Assembly (NCBI RefSeq): GCF_013113735.1
Contig: NZ_CP053346.1
Span: 3,114,001-3,178,000 of the forward strand
Source of the DNA: Sphingomonas sp. AP4-R1
Lineage (GTDB): Bacteria > Pseudomonadota > Alphaproteobacteria > Sphingomonadales > Sphingomonadaceae
Direction of reading: 5' to 3'
Length of the DNA: 64,000 nt
Part shown: positions 29,307 through 37,802 of the stretch, piece after piece
Layout of the letters: each line of letters opens with the position of its first letter
Position numbering within the stretch: position 1 is the stretch's first letter
Position numbers and translations under genes: made by a program
Notes under the pieces: generated by a model
The model's database searches: none
Seen by the model: only the letters and a program-made list of their open reading frames with translations
What the model was told of the DNA's origin: nothing

Positions 29307-29332
29307 GCCTCTAGGTGAAGGACGCTTGGGCA

Positions 29333-29529
29333 ATGCCAGATCGGCCTTTGACCTTCGCGGAATGGATACCCTTCGAAGCCGAACGGATTGTCACTCTGGG
29401 GCTCATGGCATCTAAAGAGGATCGGGAAGGATGGTGCGCCTTCAGATAGAGGCTGCGCTGAGAAAGGCTGGTGCGCACTTCCGCGACGGCCTCGCGGATA
29501 GCGATCCGCCGCGTGCCGTTCATCGCTGA
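29333..29529 (+). pseudogene. Possible frameshifted small gene
   Basis: Two short overlapping frames read like one protein: 29333-29449 (MPDRPLTFAEWIPFEAERIV..., 38 residues) and 29431-29529 (MVRLQIEAALRKAGAHFRDG..., 32 residues, shifted by -1). Joined they give about 65 residues of plausible soluble protein. It may be a small gene broken by a one-base change, or two coupled mini-genes. No homologue is claimed. Confidence 0.35.
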
Positions 29530-29559
29530 ACAAGGGCGTAGCTCCAGGCGAGGCTGGCG

Positions 29560-29672
29560 GGCCCTCGACAGGCTCGAACTGAACGGAACAGGGCGTGGCG
29601 ATTAGAGGCGGTGACCATCTCGTCCTCCCCCGTCAGGGGCAGGTGGCGGGCGCAGCCTGACGGAGGGGGAGG
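29560..29672. repeat. Family 1 half-repeat and family 2 inverted repeat
   Basis: CCTCGACAGGCTCGAACTGAACGG (29562 onward) is a half copy of the family 1 repeat. CCTCCCCCGTCAGG and CCTGACGGAGGGGGAGG (29624-29672) are the arms of the family 2 repeat. Together with the possible broken gene they account for the 370 bp between the DUF6980 and DUF559 genes. Confidence 0.6.
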
Positions 29673-29677
29673 ATGCT

Positions 29678-30058
29678 GTGCGGCTGACGGGATCAGAGGA
29701 CGGCCGCCTCCGGGCAAAGCGATTGCGGGCGGAGATGACTTTACCCGAGGTCCGTCTTTGGCTTGCGCTGCGAGGCAATGACGCCGGCCTGCGCTTCCGC
29801 AGGCAATATCCGGCGGGCGATTATGTGCTGGATTTCTATCATGCGCCGTCACGTCTTGCTGTTGAGGTGGACGGCGAGGCACATAATCGAGCCGATCACC
29901 CTGCACGCGATGCGAAGCGGGATGTGTGGCTGGCGGAGCGGGGCGTTCTGGTGATCCGTTATTCTGCCGGGGATGTGCTTGCGGAGCTTGAGGATATGGT
30001 CCGGCAGATCGTTGCGCTCGCGGTTGAGCGAGGTGCCAAAGTCGAAGGGGATCGCTGA
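29678..30058 (+). CDS. DUF559 domain protein (Vsr-like endonuclease fold)
   Basis: A 126-residue DUF559 protein. The core has LRAEMTLPEVRLWLALRG, FRRQYPAGDYVLDFYH and the nuclease-like LAVEVDGEAHNRADHP motif, the D...ExD/H pattern of the restriction-endonuclease fold. The role is unknown. The start is GTG at 29678; ATG at 29735 would remove the first 19 residues. It is bracketed by family 2 repeats on both sides, suggesting a mobile or recombining segment. Confidence 0.85.
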   Translation: MRLTGSEDGRLRAKRLRAEMTLPEVRLWLALRGNDAGLRFRRQYPAGDYVLDFYHAPSRLAVEVDGEAHNRADHPARDAKRDVWLAERGVLVIRYSAGDVLAELEDMVRQIVALAVERGAKVEGDR

Positions 30059-30160
30059 CCTCCCCCTCCGTCGCCTTCGGCGCCACCTCCCCCTGGCGGG
30101 GGAGGATGAACTACTGGCCTCGTGCGGCGCTGGCGGGTTCTCGACAGGCTCGAACCGAGC
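30059..30160. repeat. Family 2 repeat and family 1 half-repeat
   Basis: CCTCCCCCTCCGTCGCCTTC ... CTGGCGGGGGAGG (30059-30105) starts at the base after the DUF559 stop codon. TTCTCGACAGGCTCGAACC (30139 onward) is a family 1 half. Confidence 0.6.
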
Positions 30161-30202
30161 GGACGGGGTGTGGCGGGGAAGGGTGAGCGAAGCCCCCAAA
30201 AA

Positions 30203-30239
30203 CGAAAAGGGCGGCGCCGTTGCCGGCACCGCCCTTTCG
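30203..30239 (-). terminator. rpsD terminator
   Basis: On the minus strand GAAAGGGCGG-T-GCCGG-CAA-CGGCG-CCGCCCTTTTC forms a long stem followed by GTTTTTGG, 20 bp after the rpsD stop. A convincing factor-independent terminator. Confidence 0.8.
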
Positions 30240-30259
30240 TTGTCTCCCGGAGGATCCGA

Positions 30260-30874
30260 TCAGCGCGAGTAGAACTCGACGACCAGGTTCGGTTCCATCT
30301 TCACCGGATAGGGCACCTCATCGAGCGCCGGAACGCGGATGAAGGTGACCTTGGCGCTGCCATCGGCGGCGACGTAATCGGGGATTTCGCGCTCGGAGAG
30401 GCCCTGGGCCTCCATCACCAGCGCCATTTCCTGCGCCTTGGTGCCCAGCGTGATCTCGTCGCCCGGCTTCACCAGACGCGACGCAATGTTGCACTTCACG
30501 CCGTTGACGCGGATGTGGCCGTGGCTGACGAGCTGGCGCGAGGACCAGATGGTCGGCGCGAACTTGGCGCGATACACGACGGCGTCCAGACGGCGCTCGA
30601 GCAGGCCGATCAGGTTCTGGCCGGTGTCGCCCTTCATGCGGTCCGCCTCGGCATAGGCCTTCTTGAACTGCTTCTCGGTGACGTCGCCGTAATAGCCCTT
30701 GAGCTTCTGCTTCGCCTTCAGCTGGATGCCGAAGTCGGTGGCCTTGCCCTTGCGGCGCTGACCGTGCTGGCCGGGGCCATATTCGCGCTTGTTCACCGGG
30801 GACTTCGGGCGACCCCAGATGTTCTCGCCCATGCGGCGATCGAGCTTGTACTTGGCGCTGGAGCGCTTCGACAT
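30260..30874 (-). CDS. rpsD: 30S ribosomal protein S4
   Basis: A 204-residue S4 that nucleates 30S assembly on 16S rRNA. It starts [20 protein letters not shown] and contains the S4 RNA-binding domain ([15 protein letters not shown]...SHGHIRVNG). GAAGGA lies 7 bases before the ATG; the frame upstream of it is not coding. It stands alone here, as in many alphaproteobacteria. Confidence 0.98.
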   Translation of the reverse strand: MSKRSSAKYKLDRRMGENIWGRPKSPVNKREYGPGQHGQRRKGKATDFGIQLKAKQKLKGYYGDVTEKQFKKAYAEADRMKGDTGQNLIGLLERRLDAVVYRAKFAPTIWSSRQLVSHGHIRVNGVKCNIASRLVKPGDEITLGTKAQEMALVMEAQGLSEREIPDYVAADGSAKVTFIRVPALDEVPYPVKMEPNLVVEFYSR

Positions 30875-31122
30875 ATGTCTGTCCTTCAATTGCGTGGTGC
30901 GCGGCCGAAACCGCACGGAAATCCCGGGTCCGCGCTGCTGGTCTCGATCCGAGGATGAGGGCAGGGCCACCACTTCACCGGGGTGTGGGGCCAATTGCGA
31001 AGCGGCGCCTTTAGAGAGGTGGGTGGCGCGAGTCAATTCTTGCGGGGTCGTGCCGGCCGGGCCAAGGGCAGGCTTCGGAAAACGCCCGCATTTCCGGGCC
31101 GGGAATCGCGGAGGCAGGCCCA

Positions 31123-32559
31123 GTGGACGAACGGCTTTTCTGGCGGAGCGCACGGGCATCGCGGATGAGCGTGATCGTGGATGCCGAGGATTATTTCCGG
31201 CACGCCCGCTCCGCCATGCTGAAGGCGCGGAAGCGGATCATGCTGATCGGCTGGGATTTCGACGCGCGCATCCGGCTGATCCATGACGGCGAACGCGAGC
31301 CGGGCGAACCCGAGACGGTGGGCGATTTCCTCTACTGGCTGGTGGAGCGCACGCCGGGGCTGGAACTGTTCCTGCTGCGCTGGGACGTGGGCGCCCTGAA
31401 GACGCTGTTGCGCGGCACCAATGTGGTGACGATCGCGCACTGGATGATGCATAAGCGCATCCACACCAAGCTGGACAGCTTTCACCCGCCGGCCGGATCG
31501 CACCACCAGAAGATCGTGGTGATCGACGATGCGCTGGGATTCTGCGGCGGGATCGACATGACCAGCGAGCGCTGGGACACGCGCTGCCACCGCGATGGCG
31601 ATCCGGGGCGGACGACCCCGGCGGGCGAGCCCTACAAACCCTGGCATGACGTGACGACCGCGCTGGAAGGGCCGGTGGCGGCGGCTCTGGGCACGCTGGC
31701 GCGCGATCGCTGGAAGCGGGCGGGCGGCCACAAGATCATGCCGGTGCGCGCGAGCGGCGATTGCTGGCCGGACGGGCTGGAACCGCAATTCAGCGACGTG
31801 GAGGTCGGCATCGCCCGCACCCGGCCGGATATGCCGGGCTGCCGCGCGGTGCATGAGATCGAGGATCTGTTCGTGGCGCAGATCCGGGCGGCGAAGACGG
31901 CGATTTATGCCGAGAGCCAGTATTTCGCCTCGCGCCGGATCGCCGAGGCGATCGCCGCGCGGCTGGACGAGGTGGACGGGCCGGAGATCGTGATCGTGAA
32001 TCCGGAGAGCGCGCAGGGCTGGCTGGAGCCGATCGCGATGGATACGGCGCGCGCGCGGCTGGTGGCGGCGCTGCGACGGCACGACCGGCATGGTCGCTTC
32101 CGCATCTATCATCCCTATACGGCGGACGGCGCGCCCATCTACGTCCACGCCAAGGTCATGATCGTGGACGGGCGCACGCTGCGGATCGGCTCCGCGAACA
32201 TGAACAATCGCTCGCTCGGCCTCGATACCGAATGTGATGTTTCGATCGATCCGGGCGGGGCGGGGGCCGACACGATCTGCGAGATCCGCGACGATCTGAT
32301 CGCCGAGCATCTGGGCGTGAAGGCCGCGGTGGTGACTGCGGAAATCGCGCGGCGTGGATCGCTGATCGGCGCGATCGAGGCTTTGGCGAAGAAGAGCGCG
32401 GCGAAGGGCGGCAACACGCTGCGGCCGTACGAAATCCCCGAACTCAACGAGGTCGAGGCATGGCTGGCCGAGAATGAGGTGCTGGACGCCGAAGGGCCGG
32501 GCGCGATGTTCGAGGGGATGACGAACGGCGGCCTGCTGAGGAAGCTGCGCGGGAAATAA
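31123..32559 (+). CDS. Phospholipase D family protein
   Basis: A 478-residue protein with two HKD motifs: H128-H-Q-K130-x4-D135 and a second near residue 343 ([10 protein letters not shown]) followed by GSANMNNRS. It has no clear signal peptide or TM helix, unlike bacterial cardiolipin synthases, and carries the long C-terminal extension of eukaryote-like PLDs. Substrate unknown; phospholipid hydrolysis or transphosphatidylation is likely. The start is GTG at 31123; ATG at 31165 is possible. Confidence 0.88.
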   Translation: MDERLFWRSARASRMSVIVDAEDYFRHARSAMLKARKRIMLIGWDFDARIRLIHDGEREPGEPETVGDFLYWLVERTPGLELFLLRWDVGALKTLLRGTNVVTIAHWMMHKRIHTKLDSFHPPAGSHHQKIVVIDDALGFCGGIDMTSERWDTRCHRDGDPGRTTPAGEPYKPWHDVTTALEGPVAAALGTLARDRWKRAGGHKIMPVRASGDCWPDGLEPQFSDVEVGIARTRPDMPGCRAVHEIEDLFVAQIRAAKTAIYAESQYFASRRIAEAIAARLDEVDGPEIVIVNPESAQGWLEPIAMDTARARLVAALRRHDRHGRFRIYHPYTADGAPIYVHAKVMIVDGRTLRIGSANMNNRSLGLDTECDVSIDPGGAGADTICEIRDDLIAEHLGVKAAVVTAEIARRGSLIGAIEALAKKSAAKGGNTLRPYEIPELNEVEAWLAENEVLDAEGPGAMFEGMTNGGLLRKLRGK

Positions 32560-32580
32560 GCGGGCTTTTTCCCCTCCTTT

Positions 32581-32674
32581 CCCGTTTGTGCTGAGCTTGT
32601 CGAAGCACGGCTCTTCTCCTGCGACGGGATAGAAGAAAGCAGTACGGTGCTTCGACAGGCTCAGCACGAACGGG
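32581..32674. repeat. Family 1 palindromic repeat
   Basis: Arms CCCGTTTGTGCTGAGCTTG...GAAGCAC and GTGCTTCGACAGGC...GCACGAACGGG fold into a stem of about 28 bp with few mismatches, lying between convergent PLD and trmJ genes. Probably acts as a bidirectional terminator as well. Confidence 0.75.
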
Positions 32675-32714
32675 GAGAGCTGAGCTCGTTTTTCTCACCC
32701 CCGACGCGGGTTTC

Positions 32715-33446
32715 TCACCCCCGGCGCGGGCGGGGGCGATCGAGCGCGGAGAGGACGCCGCGCACCGTGCGGACCTCCTGCGAATTCCAGCCGGGCTTGG
32801 TGAGCAGGGTGCGCAGCGTGCGCTTCACGGTGGCGCGGCGATCGGGCGGGAAGAAATAGCCCGAATCCTCCAGCATCACGTCCAACTGCGCGATCATGCC
32901 GTCCAGCTCGGCCTGCGGCGCGGGCGAGCCGAGATCGGTGGTCGGCGGGGAGGCGAGCGCCTCCGCCTTCGACCATTCATAGGCGACGAGGATCACCGCC
33001 TGGGCCAGATTGAGCGAGCCGAATTCGGGATTGATCGGCACGGTGAGGATCGTGCGCGCGACGGCGACGTCGTCCGTCTCCAGCCCCGAACGTTCGGGAC
33101 CGAAGAGGATGGCGGTGCCGCCGGGCTCGGCATGGATCGTGGCGGCGGCCTGCTCGGGCGTGACGACCGGCTTGGTGACGCCGCGCTTGCGAACCGTGGT
33201 GGCGAAGACGTGCGCACGATCGGCCACGGCCTCCGCCACGCTGTCGAACACGCGGGCGCGCTCCAGCACGATGTCCGCGCCGGACGCGGCGGGGCCGGCG
33301 GACGGATTGGGCCAGCCGTCGCGCGGGGAGACGAGGCGCAGATCCGTGAGCCCGAAATTGAGCATGGCGCGCGCGGCCTTGCCGATGTTCTCCGCCAGCT
33401 GGGGGCGGACGAGGACGATGGCGGGGGGAGGGATGATGGCAGACAA
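32715..33446 (-). CDS. trmJ: tRNA (cytidine/uridine-2'-O-)methyltransferase TrmJ module
   Basis: A SpoU/TrmH-family methyltransferase of the TrmJ type, which modifies position 32 of tRNAs. The module is about 243 residues: IVLVRPQLAENIGKAARAM, FGLTDLRLVSPRDGWPN, AILFGPERSGLETDD and the knot motif INPEFGSLNLAQAV, then a C-terminal helical extension. The normal N-terminus (SAIIPPPAIVLVRP) is preceded by a TTG at 33446 that could start a stand-alone protein, but there is no good ribosome site and no stop codon separates it from the upstream GIY-YIG frame. Confidence 0.88.
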   Translation of the reverse strand: MSAIIPPPAIVLVRPQLAENIGKAARAMLNFGLTDLRLVSPRDGWPNPSAGPAASGADIVLERARVFDSVAEAVADRAHVFATTVRKRGVTKPVVTPEQAAATIHAEPGGTAILFGPERSGLETDDVAVARTILTVPINPEFGSLNLAQAVILVAYEWSKAEALASPPTTDLGSPAPQAELDGMIAQLDVMLEDSGYFFPPDRRATVKRTLRTLLTKPGWNSQEVRTVRGVLSALDRPRPRRG

Positions 33447-33779
33447 GATCGTGTTTGAATCCGTTTGGTTCGAGCGAGCATCGAGCGCAGTCGAGATGCG
33501 GGGTCGAGAACGCGCGGCCTCCGATAGAGACTGCCAGTCCGATTGGAAGAGGGCTTCCTTCTTCTTCCGCGACCAATCCTTGATCTGTTTCTCCCGCTCC
33601 AGCGCTTCGAGGCGGGTCTGGACGTTCTCTGAGAACATCAGCGTCACCGGGCGGCGATCATGGGTGTAGCCGGGGAGGGCGCCTGCTTCATGTTCGGCTA
33701 TGCGGCGGTCGAGATCGTCAGTGTGGCCAGTGTAATAGGTGCCGTCGGCGCAGCGGAGGATGTAGATCCAGAAGCTCAT
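32715..33779 (-). CDS. GIY-YIG domain fused in frame to TrmJ
   Basis: The whole frame encodes 354 residues: a GIY-YIG nuclease domain (1-88; IYILRCADGTYYTGHTDDL, with R and E in the expected helix), a linker (90-108) and TrmJ (112-354). The GIY-YIG part resembles small stand-alone UPF0213-type proteins of about 90 residues. The linker RPRISTALDARSNQTD is encoded by a family 1 repeat, which removed the stop codon and joined the genes. Whether one fused protein or two proteins are made is unknown. Confidence 0.7.
   Translation of the reverse strand: MSFWIYILRCADGTYYTGHTDDLDRRIAEHEAGALPGYTHDRRPVTLMFSENVQTRLEALEREKQIKDWSRKKKEALFQSDWQSLSEAARSRPRISTALDARSNQTDSNTILSAIIPPPAIVLVRPQLAENIGKAARAMLNFGLTDLRLVSPRDGWPNPSAGPAASGADIVLERARVFDSVAEAVADRAHVFATTVRKRGVTKPVVTPEQAAATIHAEPGGTAILFGPERSGLETDDVAVARTILTVPINPEFGSLNLAQAVILVAYEWSKAEALASPPTTDLGSPAPQAELDGMIAQLDVMLEDSGYFFPPDRRATVKRTLRTLLTKPGWNSQEVRTVRGVLSALDRPRPRRG
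33461..33512. repeat. Family 1 repeat half inside the coding linker
   Basis: TCCGTTTGGTTCGAGC...GCATCGAGC...GTCGAGATGCG closely matches the left half of the repeat at 19605. Here it is translated as the linker between GIY-YIG and TrmJ. Confidence 0.7.
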
Positions 33780-33865
33780 ATGCCGAAGCTTGCCGCGCGG
33801 GCGGGGTTCTCGACAAGCTCGAACCGAACGGGGGAGGGAGCGGGCGGCAGAAGAGAGGAAGAGCC

Positions 33866-34327
33866 CTATTCCCCTCGCGCCGCCTGCACGGCCCCTACGA
33901 ATTCCTCGAAATCCTTGGCCTCGCGGAAGTCCTTATAGACGCTGGCGAAGCGGATGTAGGCGACGCTGTCGAGCGCGCGCAGGCCTTCCATCGCGGCCTC
34001 ACCGATGCGGGTGGCCGAGACTTCGCTGTCGCCGCTCGTCTCGAACTGGCGCTGGATGCGGCTGATCAGGCGTTCGATCTCCTCCTGGGAGATCGGGCGC
34101 TTGCGGGCGGCGGTTTCGATCGCGCGTTCCAGCTTGGCGCGGACGAAGGGCTGGCGCTCGCCATCCTTCTTCACGACCGTCAACTCGCGCAACTGCACGC
34201 GTTCGAAGGTGGAGAAGCGCGCATCGCACTTCTCGCACTGACGCCGACGACGGATCGCCGCCCCATCTTCCGCGGGGCGGCTGTCCTTCACCTGGCTATC
34301 GGCATGTCCGCAGAAAGGGCAGCGCAT
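33866..34327 (-). CDS. nrdR: Transcriptional repressor NrdR
   Basis: Represses ribonucleotide reductase genes when dATP is high. It is 153 residues with a zinc ribbon (C3, C6, C31, C34) and an ATP-cone domain ([20 protein letters not shown]...). It belongs to the rpiB-glyA-nrdR-trmJ gene order conserved in sphingomonads. An 85-bp gap with a family 1 half-repeat separates it from the GIY-YIG start. Confidence 0.96.
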   Translation of the reverse strand: MRCPFCGHADSQVKDSRPAEDGAAIRRRRQCEKCDARFSTFERVQLRELTVVKKDGERQPFVRAKLERAIETAARKRPISQEEIERLISRIQRQFETSGDSEVSATRIGEAAMEGLRALDSVAYIRFASVYKDFREAKDFEEFVGAVQAARGE

Positions 34328-34359
34328 GGCGCGCCCTTAGGCATGACATCGCGGCAATG

Positions 34360-34455
34360 TCGAGTAGGCTTGAGCCTGCCGAGAGATCAGCGCGAGATGG
34401 CGGCGCCTTCTCGACTGCGATCCCGGCAGGCTCGATCTCCGCTCGAAGCGAGCGG
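34360..34455. repeat. Family 1-related palindromic repeat
   Basis: GAGCCTGCCG (34372-34381) pairs perfectly with CGGCAGGCTC (34424-34433), flanked by TCGA-rich sequence and GCTCGAAGCGAGCGG. Lies between glyA and nrdR. Confidence 0.6.
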
Positions 34456-34465
34456 ATCGCGTGTT

Positions 34466-35761
34466 TTACAGGCCCGGATAGATCGGGAACTTGTCGCACA
34501 GCGCCTCGACGCGGGCGCGGACATTCTGCTCCACCTGCGCGTCGCCCTGCTCGCCATTCTTGCGCAGGCCATCCAGCACGTCCGCGATCATGTCGCCGAT
34601 CTCCTGGAATTCGGCCACGCCGAAGCCGCGCGTCGTGCCGGCGGGCGAGCCCACGCGGATGCCGCTCGTCTTCACCGGGGGCAGCGGATCGAACGGGATG
34701 CCGTTCTTGTTGCAGGTGATGGCCGAGCGCTCCAGCGCCTCGTCCGCATCCTTGCCGGTCACGCCCAGCGGGGTGAGATCGATCAAAGCGAGATGCGTGT
34801 CCGTGCCGCCCGAGACGACGGCGGCGCCGCGCTCCTTGAGGCGGGCGGCGAGCGCCTGCGCATTGTCGATCACGGCCTGGGCATAGAGCTTGAAGCTGGG
34901 CTGGAGCGCTTCGCCGAATGCGACCGCCTTGGCGGCGACGACGTGCATCAGCGGGCCGCCCTGCAGGCCCGGGAACACCGCCGAGTTGATCTTCTTGGCG
35001 ATCGCCTCGTCATTGGTGAAGACCGCGCCGCCGCGCGGGCCGCGCAACGTCTTGTGCGTGGTGGTCGTCACGACATGCGCGTGGCCGAACGGGGTGGGGT
35101 GCGTGCCGCCGGCGACGAGGCCGGCGAAGTGCGCCATGTCGACCATGAATTTCGCGCCGACCTCGTCCGCGATCGCGCGGAAGCGGGCGAAATCGATGTG
35201 GCGGGGATAGGCCGAGCCGCCCGCGATGATGAGCGTGGGCTTGTGCTCCTTCGCCAGCGCCTCGACCTGATCATAATCGATCAGGTGGGTGTCGCGGGTG
35301 ACGCCATACTGGATCGCGTTGAACCACTTGCCCGACATGGCCGGGCGCGCGCCGTGCGTGAGGTGGCCGCCGGCATCCAGGCTCATGCCCATGATCGTGT
35401 CGCCGGGCTTGGTCAGCGCGAGCATCACCGCGCCGTTCGCCTGCGCGCCCGAATGGGGCTGCACGTTGGCGAAGTCGCAGCCGAACAGCTGCTTGGCGCG
35501 ATCGATCGCCAGCTGCTCCACCACGTCGGACGGGTGGCAGCCCTGATAGTAACGCTTGCCCGGATAGCCCTCTGCATATTTGTTGGTGAAGACCGAGCCC
35601 TGCGCGTCCAGCACCGCCTTGGAGACGATGTTCTCGGAGGCGATCAGCTCGATCTGCTTCTTCTCACGCACGATTTCCTGCGTGATGCCGGCGAACACGG
35701 CCGGATCGGAGTCCTTCAGGGACTGGGTGAAATAACCTTCGGGCTTCAGAGCGTCGCTCAT
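34466..35761 (-). CDS. glyA: Serine hydroxymethyltransferase
   Basis: Interconverts serine and glycine with tetrahydrofolate, the main one-carbon source. It has 431 residues; the PLP lysine is in [15 protein letters not shown] and substrate motifs include [16 protein letters not shown] and [14 protein letters not shown]. It follows rpiB by only 6 bp and is probably cotranscribed. Confidence 0.97.
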   Translation of the reverse strand: MSDALKPEGYFTQSLKDSDPAVFAGITQEIVREKKQIELIASENIVSKAVLDAQGSVFTNKYAEGYPGKRYYQGCHPSDVVEQLAIDRAKQLFGCDFANVQPHSGAQANGAVMLALTKPGDTIMGMSLDAGGHLTHGARPAMSGKWFNAIQYGVTRDTHLIDYDQVEALAKEHKPTLIIAGGSAYPRHIDFARFRAIADEVGAKFMVDMAHFAGLVAGGTHPTPFGHAHVVTTTTHKTLRGPRGGAVFTNDEAIAKKINSAVFPGLQGGPLMHVVAAKAVAFGEALQPSFKLYAQAVIDNAQALAARLKERGAAVVSGGTDTHLALIDLTPLGVTGKDADEALERSAITCNKNGIPFDPLPPVKTSGIRVGSPAGTTRGFGVAEFQEIGDMIADVLDGLRKNGEQGDAQVEQNVRARVEALCDKFPIYPGL

Positions 35762-35767
35762 AGATAG

Positions 35768-36226
35768 TCAGGCCTCTTGGACGTGGGAGCCGAGCTCCGG
35801 GCTGGACAGCATGGCGACGCGGCGCTGATGCCGGTCGCCTTCGAATTCGGTGGCGAGGAAGGTGCGGACGCAGGCCTTGGCCATCACCTCGCCGATCATG
35901 CGGGCGCCGAGCGCGATGATGTTCGCATCATTATGCTGGCGGGCGAGGCCGGCGGAGACGGGCTCCGACACGAGCGCGCAGCGGGCGGCGGGGTGGCGGT
36001 TGACGGCGATCGAGATGCCGATGCCCGATCCGCAGAGCGCGATGCCGCGATCGGCGCGGCCTTCCCCGATCGCGCGGGCGAGACGATAGCCGTAATCGGG
36101 ATAATCGACGGAGGCGGTATCGAAGGGGCCGAGATCCTCGACGCTGTAATCCTGCTCCCGCAACCATGCCACGAGCGCGGCCTTCAGCGCAACGGCGGCG
36201 TGATCGGAGGCGATGGCGATGCGCAT
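35768..36226 (-). CDS. rpiB: Ribose-5-phosphate isomerase B
   Basis: Isomerises ribose-5-phosphate and ribulose-5-phosphate. It is 152 residues, with IASDHAAVALK at the N-terminus and the catalytic-cysteine motif ALCGSGIGISIAVN. First gene of the rpiB-glyA-nrdR run; it is divergent from sdhB. Confidence 0.95.
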   Translation of the reverse strand: MRIAIASDHAAVALKAALVAWLREQDYSVEDLGPFDTASVDYPDYGYRLARAIGEGRADRGIALCGSGIGISIAVNRHPAARCALVSEPVSAGLARQHNDANIIALGARMIGEVMAKACVRTFLATEFEGDRHQRRVAMLSSPELGSHVQEA

Positions 36227-36551
36227 CGGCAGGAGCTTCCTTATGGTTCGATTCGGAATGGCGGTGCATTAGTGGCGGCGAACGCCCTTCGCCACCCTGC
36301 ATTCCGGCGCGGGCGTGCCCCGCATGTGTTCAGCGCATTAGCAGGGTGCCGTGAACAATTCTACAATCAAATATCGCAATACCTGATGATATGCATTAAT
36401 ATTCCGACATTATGTGCTGATATCCTGTCACCGATGTGCTGACGTCGATGCATCTCGCGATCCGATGGCCTTTCGCGCTGCGTTGCGGCAATCCGGGGCT
36501 TTTCGTCGCCGGTCGTAGCCGCTATCGGCCTTCGCAACGGAAGGATCACGC
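36227..36551. other. Divergent promoter region between rpiB and sdhB (325 bp)
   Basis: No gene. The part from 36350 to 36430 is very AT-rich for this genome (CTACAATCAAATATCGCAAT and GATATGCATTAATATTCCG stretches) and must contain the sdhB promoter and perhaps regulatory sites. GGAAGGA lies 8 bases before sdhB. I see no extended palindrome. Confidence 0.45.
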
Positions 36552-37331
36552 ATGGCCGAATTCGCGCTCCCCAAAAACAGCGTCATCAAGAAGGGTAAGG
36601 CGCATAAGGCAGAGGCCGCGGCCAAGCCGCGCTCGTTCAAGATCTATCGCTACGATCCCGACTCCGGCGAAAATCCGCGGTACGACACGTATGAGATCGA
36701 CCTTGCCGAAACTGGCCCGATGGTCCTCGACGCGCTGATCAAGATCAAGAACGAGGTCGACAGCTCGCTGACGTTCCGCCGTTCCTGTCGCGAAGGCATC
36801 TGCGGCTCGTGCTCGATGAACATCGACGGCAAGAACGGCCTCGCCTGCACGACCGCGATCGAGGATTGCAAGAGCGAGGTGCGGATCACGCCGCTGCCGC
36901 ACATGGACGTGATCAAGGATCTCGTCCCCGATTTCACGCACTTCTACGCGCAATATGCGTCGATACAGCCGTGGCTGCAGACCGTGTCGCCCGCGCCTTC
37001 GGGCAAGGAGCGGCTGCAGTCGCCGGAGGATCGCAGCAAGCTGGACGGCCTCTACGAGTGCATCCTGTGTGCCTGCTGCTCGACGTCGTGCCCCAGCTAC
37101 TGGTGGAACAGCGACAAGTTCCTCGGCCCGGCGATCCTGCTGCAGGCCTATCGCTGGCTGGCCGACAGCCGCGACGAGATGACCGGCGAGCGTCTGGACG
37201 AGCTGGAAGATCCGTTCCGCCTCTATCGCTGCCACACGATCATGAACTGCGCGAACGTCTGCCCCAAGGGCCTGAGCCCGGCGCGCGCGATCGCCGAGAT
37301 CAAGAAGATGGAAGTGGAGCGCCAGGTCTGA
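36552..37331 (+). CDS. sdhB: Succinate dehydrogenase iron-sulfur subunit
   Basis: Carries electrons from the flavoprotein to the quinone site of complex II. It is 259 residues with cysteine clusters for the three Fe-S centres: [16 protein letters not shown] ([2Fe-2S]), [15 protein letters not shown] ([4Fe-4S]) and [15 protein letters not shown] ([3Fe-4S]). sdhC, sdhD and sdhA are not next to it, so the complex is encoded in at least two places or upstream genes have moved. Confidence 0.97.
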   Translation: MAEFALPKNSVIKKGKAHKAEAAAKPRSFKIYRYDPDSGENPRYDTYEIDLAETGPMVLDALIKIKNEVDSSLTFRRSCREGICGSCSMNIDGKNGLACTTAIEDCKSEVRITPLPHMDVIKDLVPDFTHFYAQYASIQPWLQTVSPAPSGKERLQSPEDRSKLDGLYECILCACCSTSCPSYWWNSDKFLGPAILLQAYRWLADSRDEMTGERLDELEDPFRLYRCHTIMNCANVCPKGLSPARAIAEIKKMEVERQV

Positions 37332-37792
37332 GCGACGCTCTGCCCGATGGCCGGGGAAGCGGATCGTACGGCTACGCGCCCGATCCCGAAAATCCCGGCT
37401 GGCTGCTCCGTCCCGCGATCGAGACGGGGACGTTCTTCGACATCTTCGGCGCGAGCCGCGTCCGCGTGGAGGCGGCGACCGTCGCGCGGCTGCGGATCGA
37501 TACGCATCGCGGCCACCAGAATGTCGGCGGATCGCTGCATGGCGGCTTCCTGATGGCGCTGGCCGACCAGGCCCTGTTCATCGTGCCGACCGCGCTCGGC
37601 TATAATGTGCTGGGCGGCGTCACGGTGGATACGAGCTGCCAGTTCATCGGGGCGGGGCAGGTCGGCAAGCCGGCGGACGCCGTGGTCGAGGTGCTGCGCG
37701 AGACGGGGCGGATGCTGTTCGCGCGCGGGATGATCGAGCAGGACGGCGCGCCCGTGATGGCTTTCTCCGGCACGCTCCGCAAACCGCGCTGA
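37328..37792 (+). CDS. PaaI-family hotdog thioesterase
   Basis: A 154-residue hotdog-fold thioesterase with the signature [19 protein letters not shown]. The only sensible start is CTG at 37328, overlapping the sdhB TGA by three bases and preceded by GGAG at 8 bases; no in-frame ATG, GTG or TTG exists before the conserved domain. It is therefore probably coupled to sdhB translation. Acyl substrate unknown. Confidence 0.78.
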   Translation: MSDALPDGRGSGSYGYAPDPENPGWLLRPAIETGTFFDIFGASRVRVEAATVARLRIDTHRGHQNVGGSLHGGFLMALADQALFIVPTALGYNVLGGVTVDTSCQFIGAGQVGKPADAVVEVLRETGRMLFARGMIEQDGAPVMAFSGTLRKPR

Positions 37793-37802
37793 GGAACCGG
37801 GC

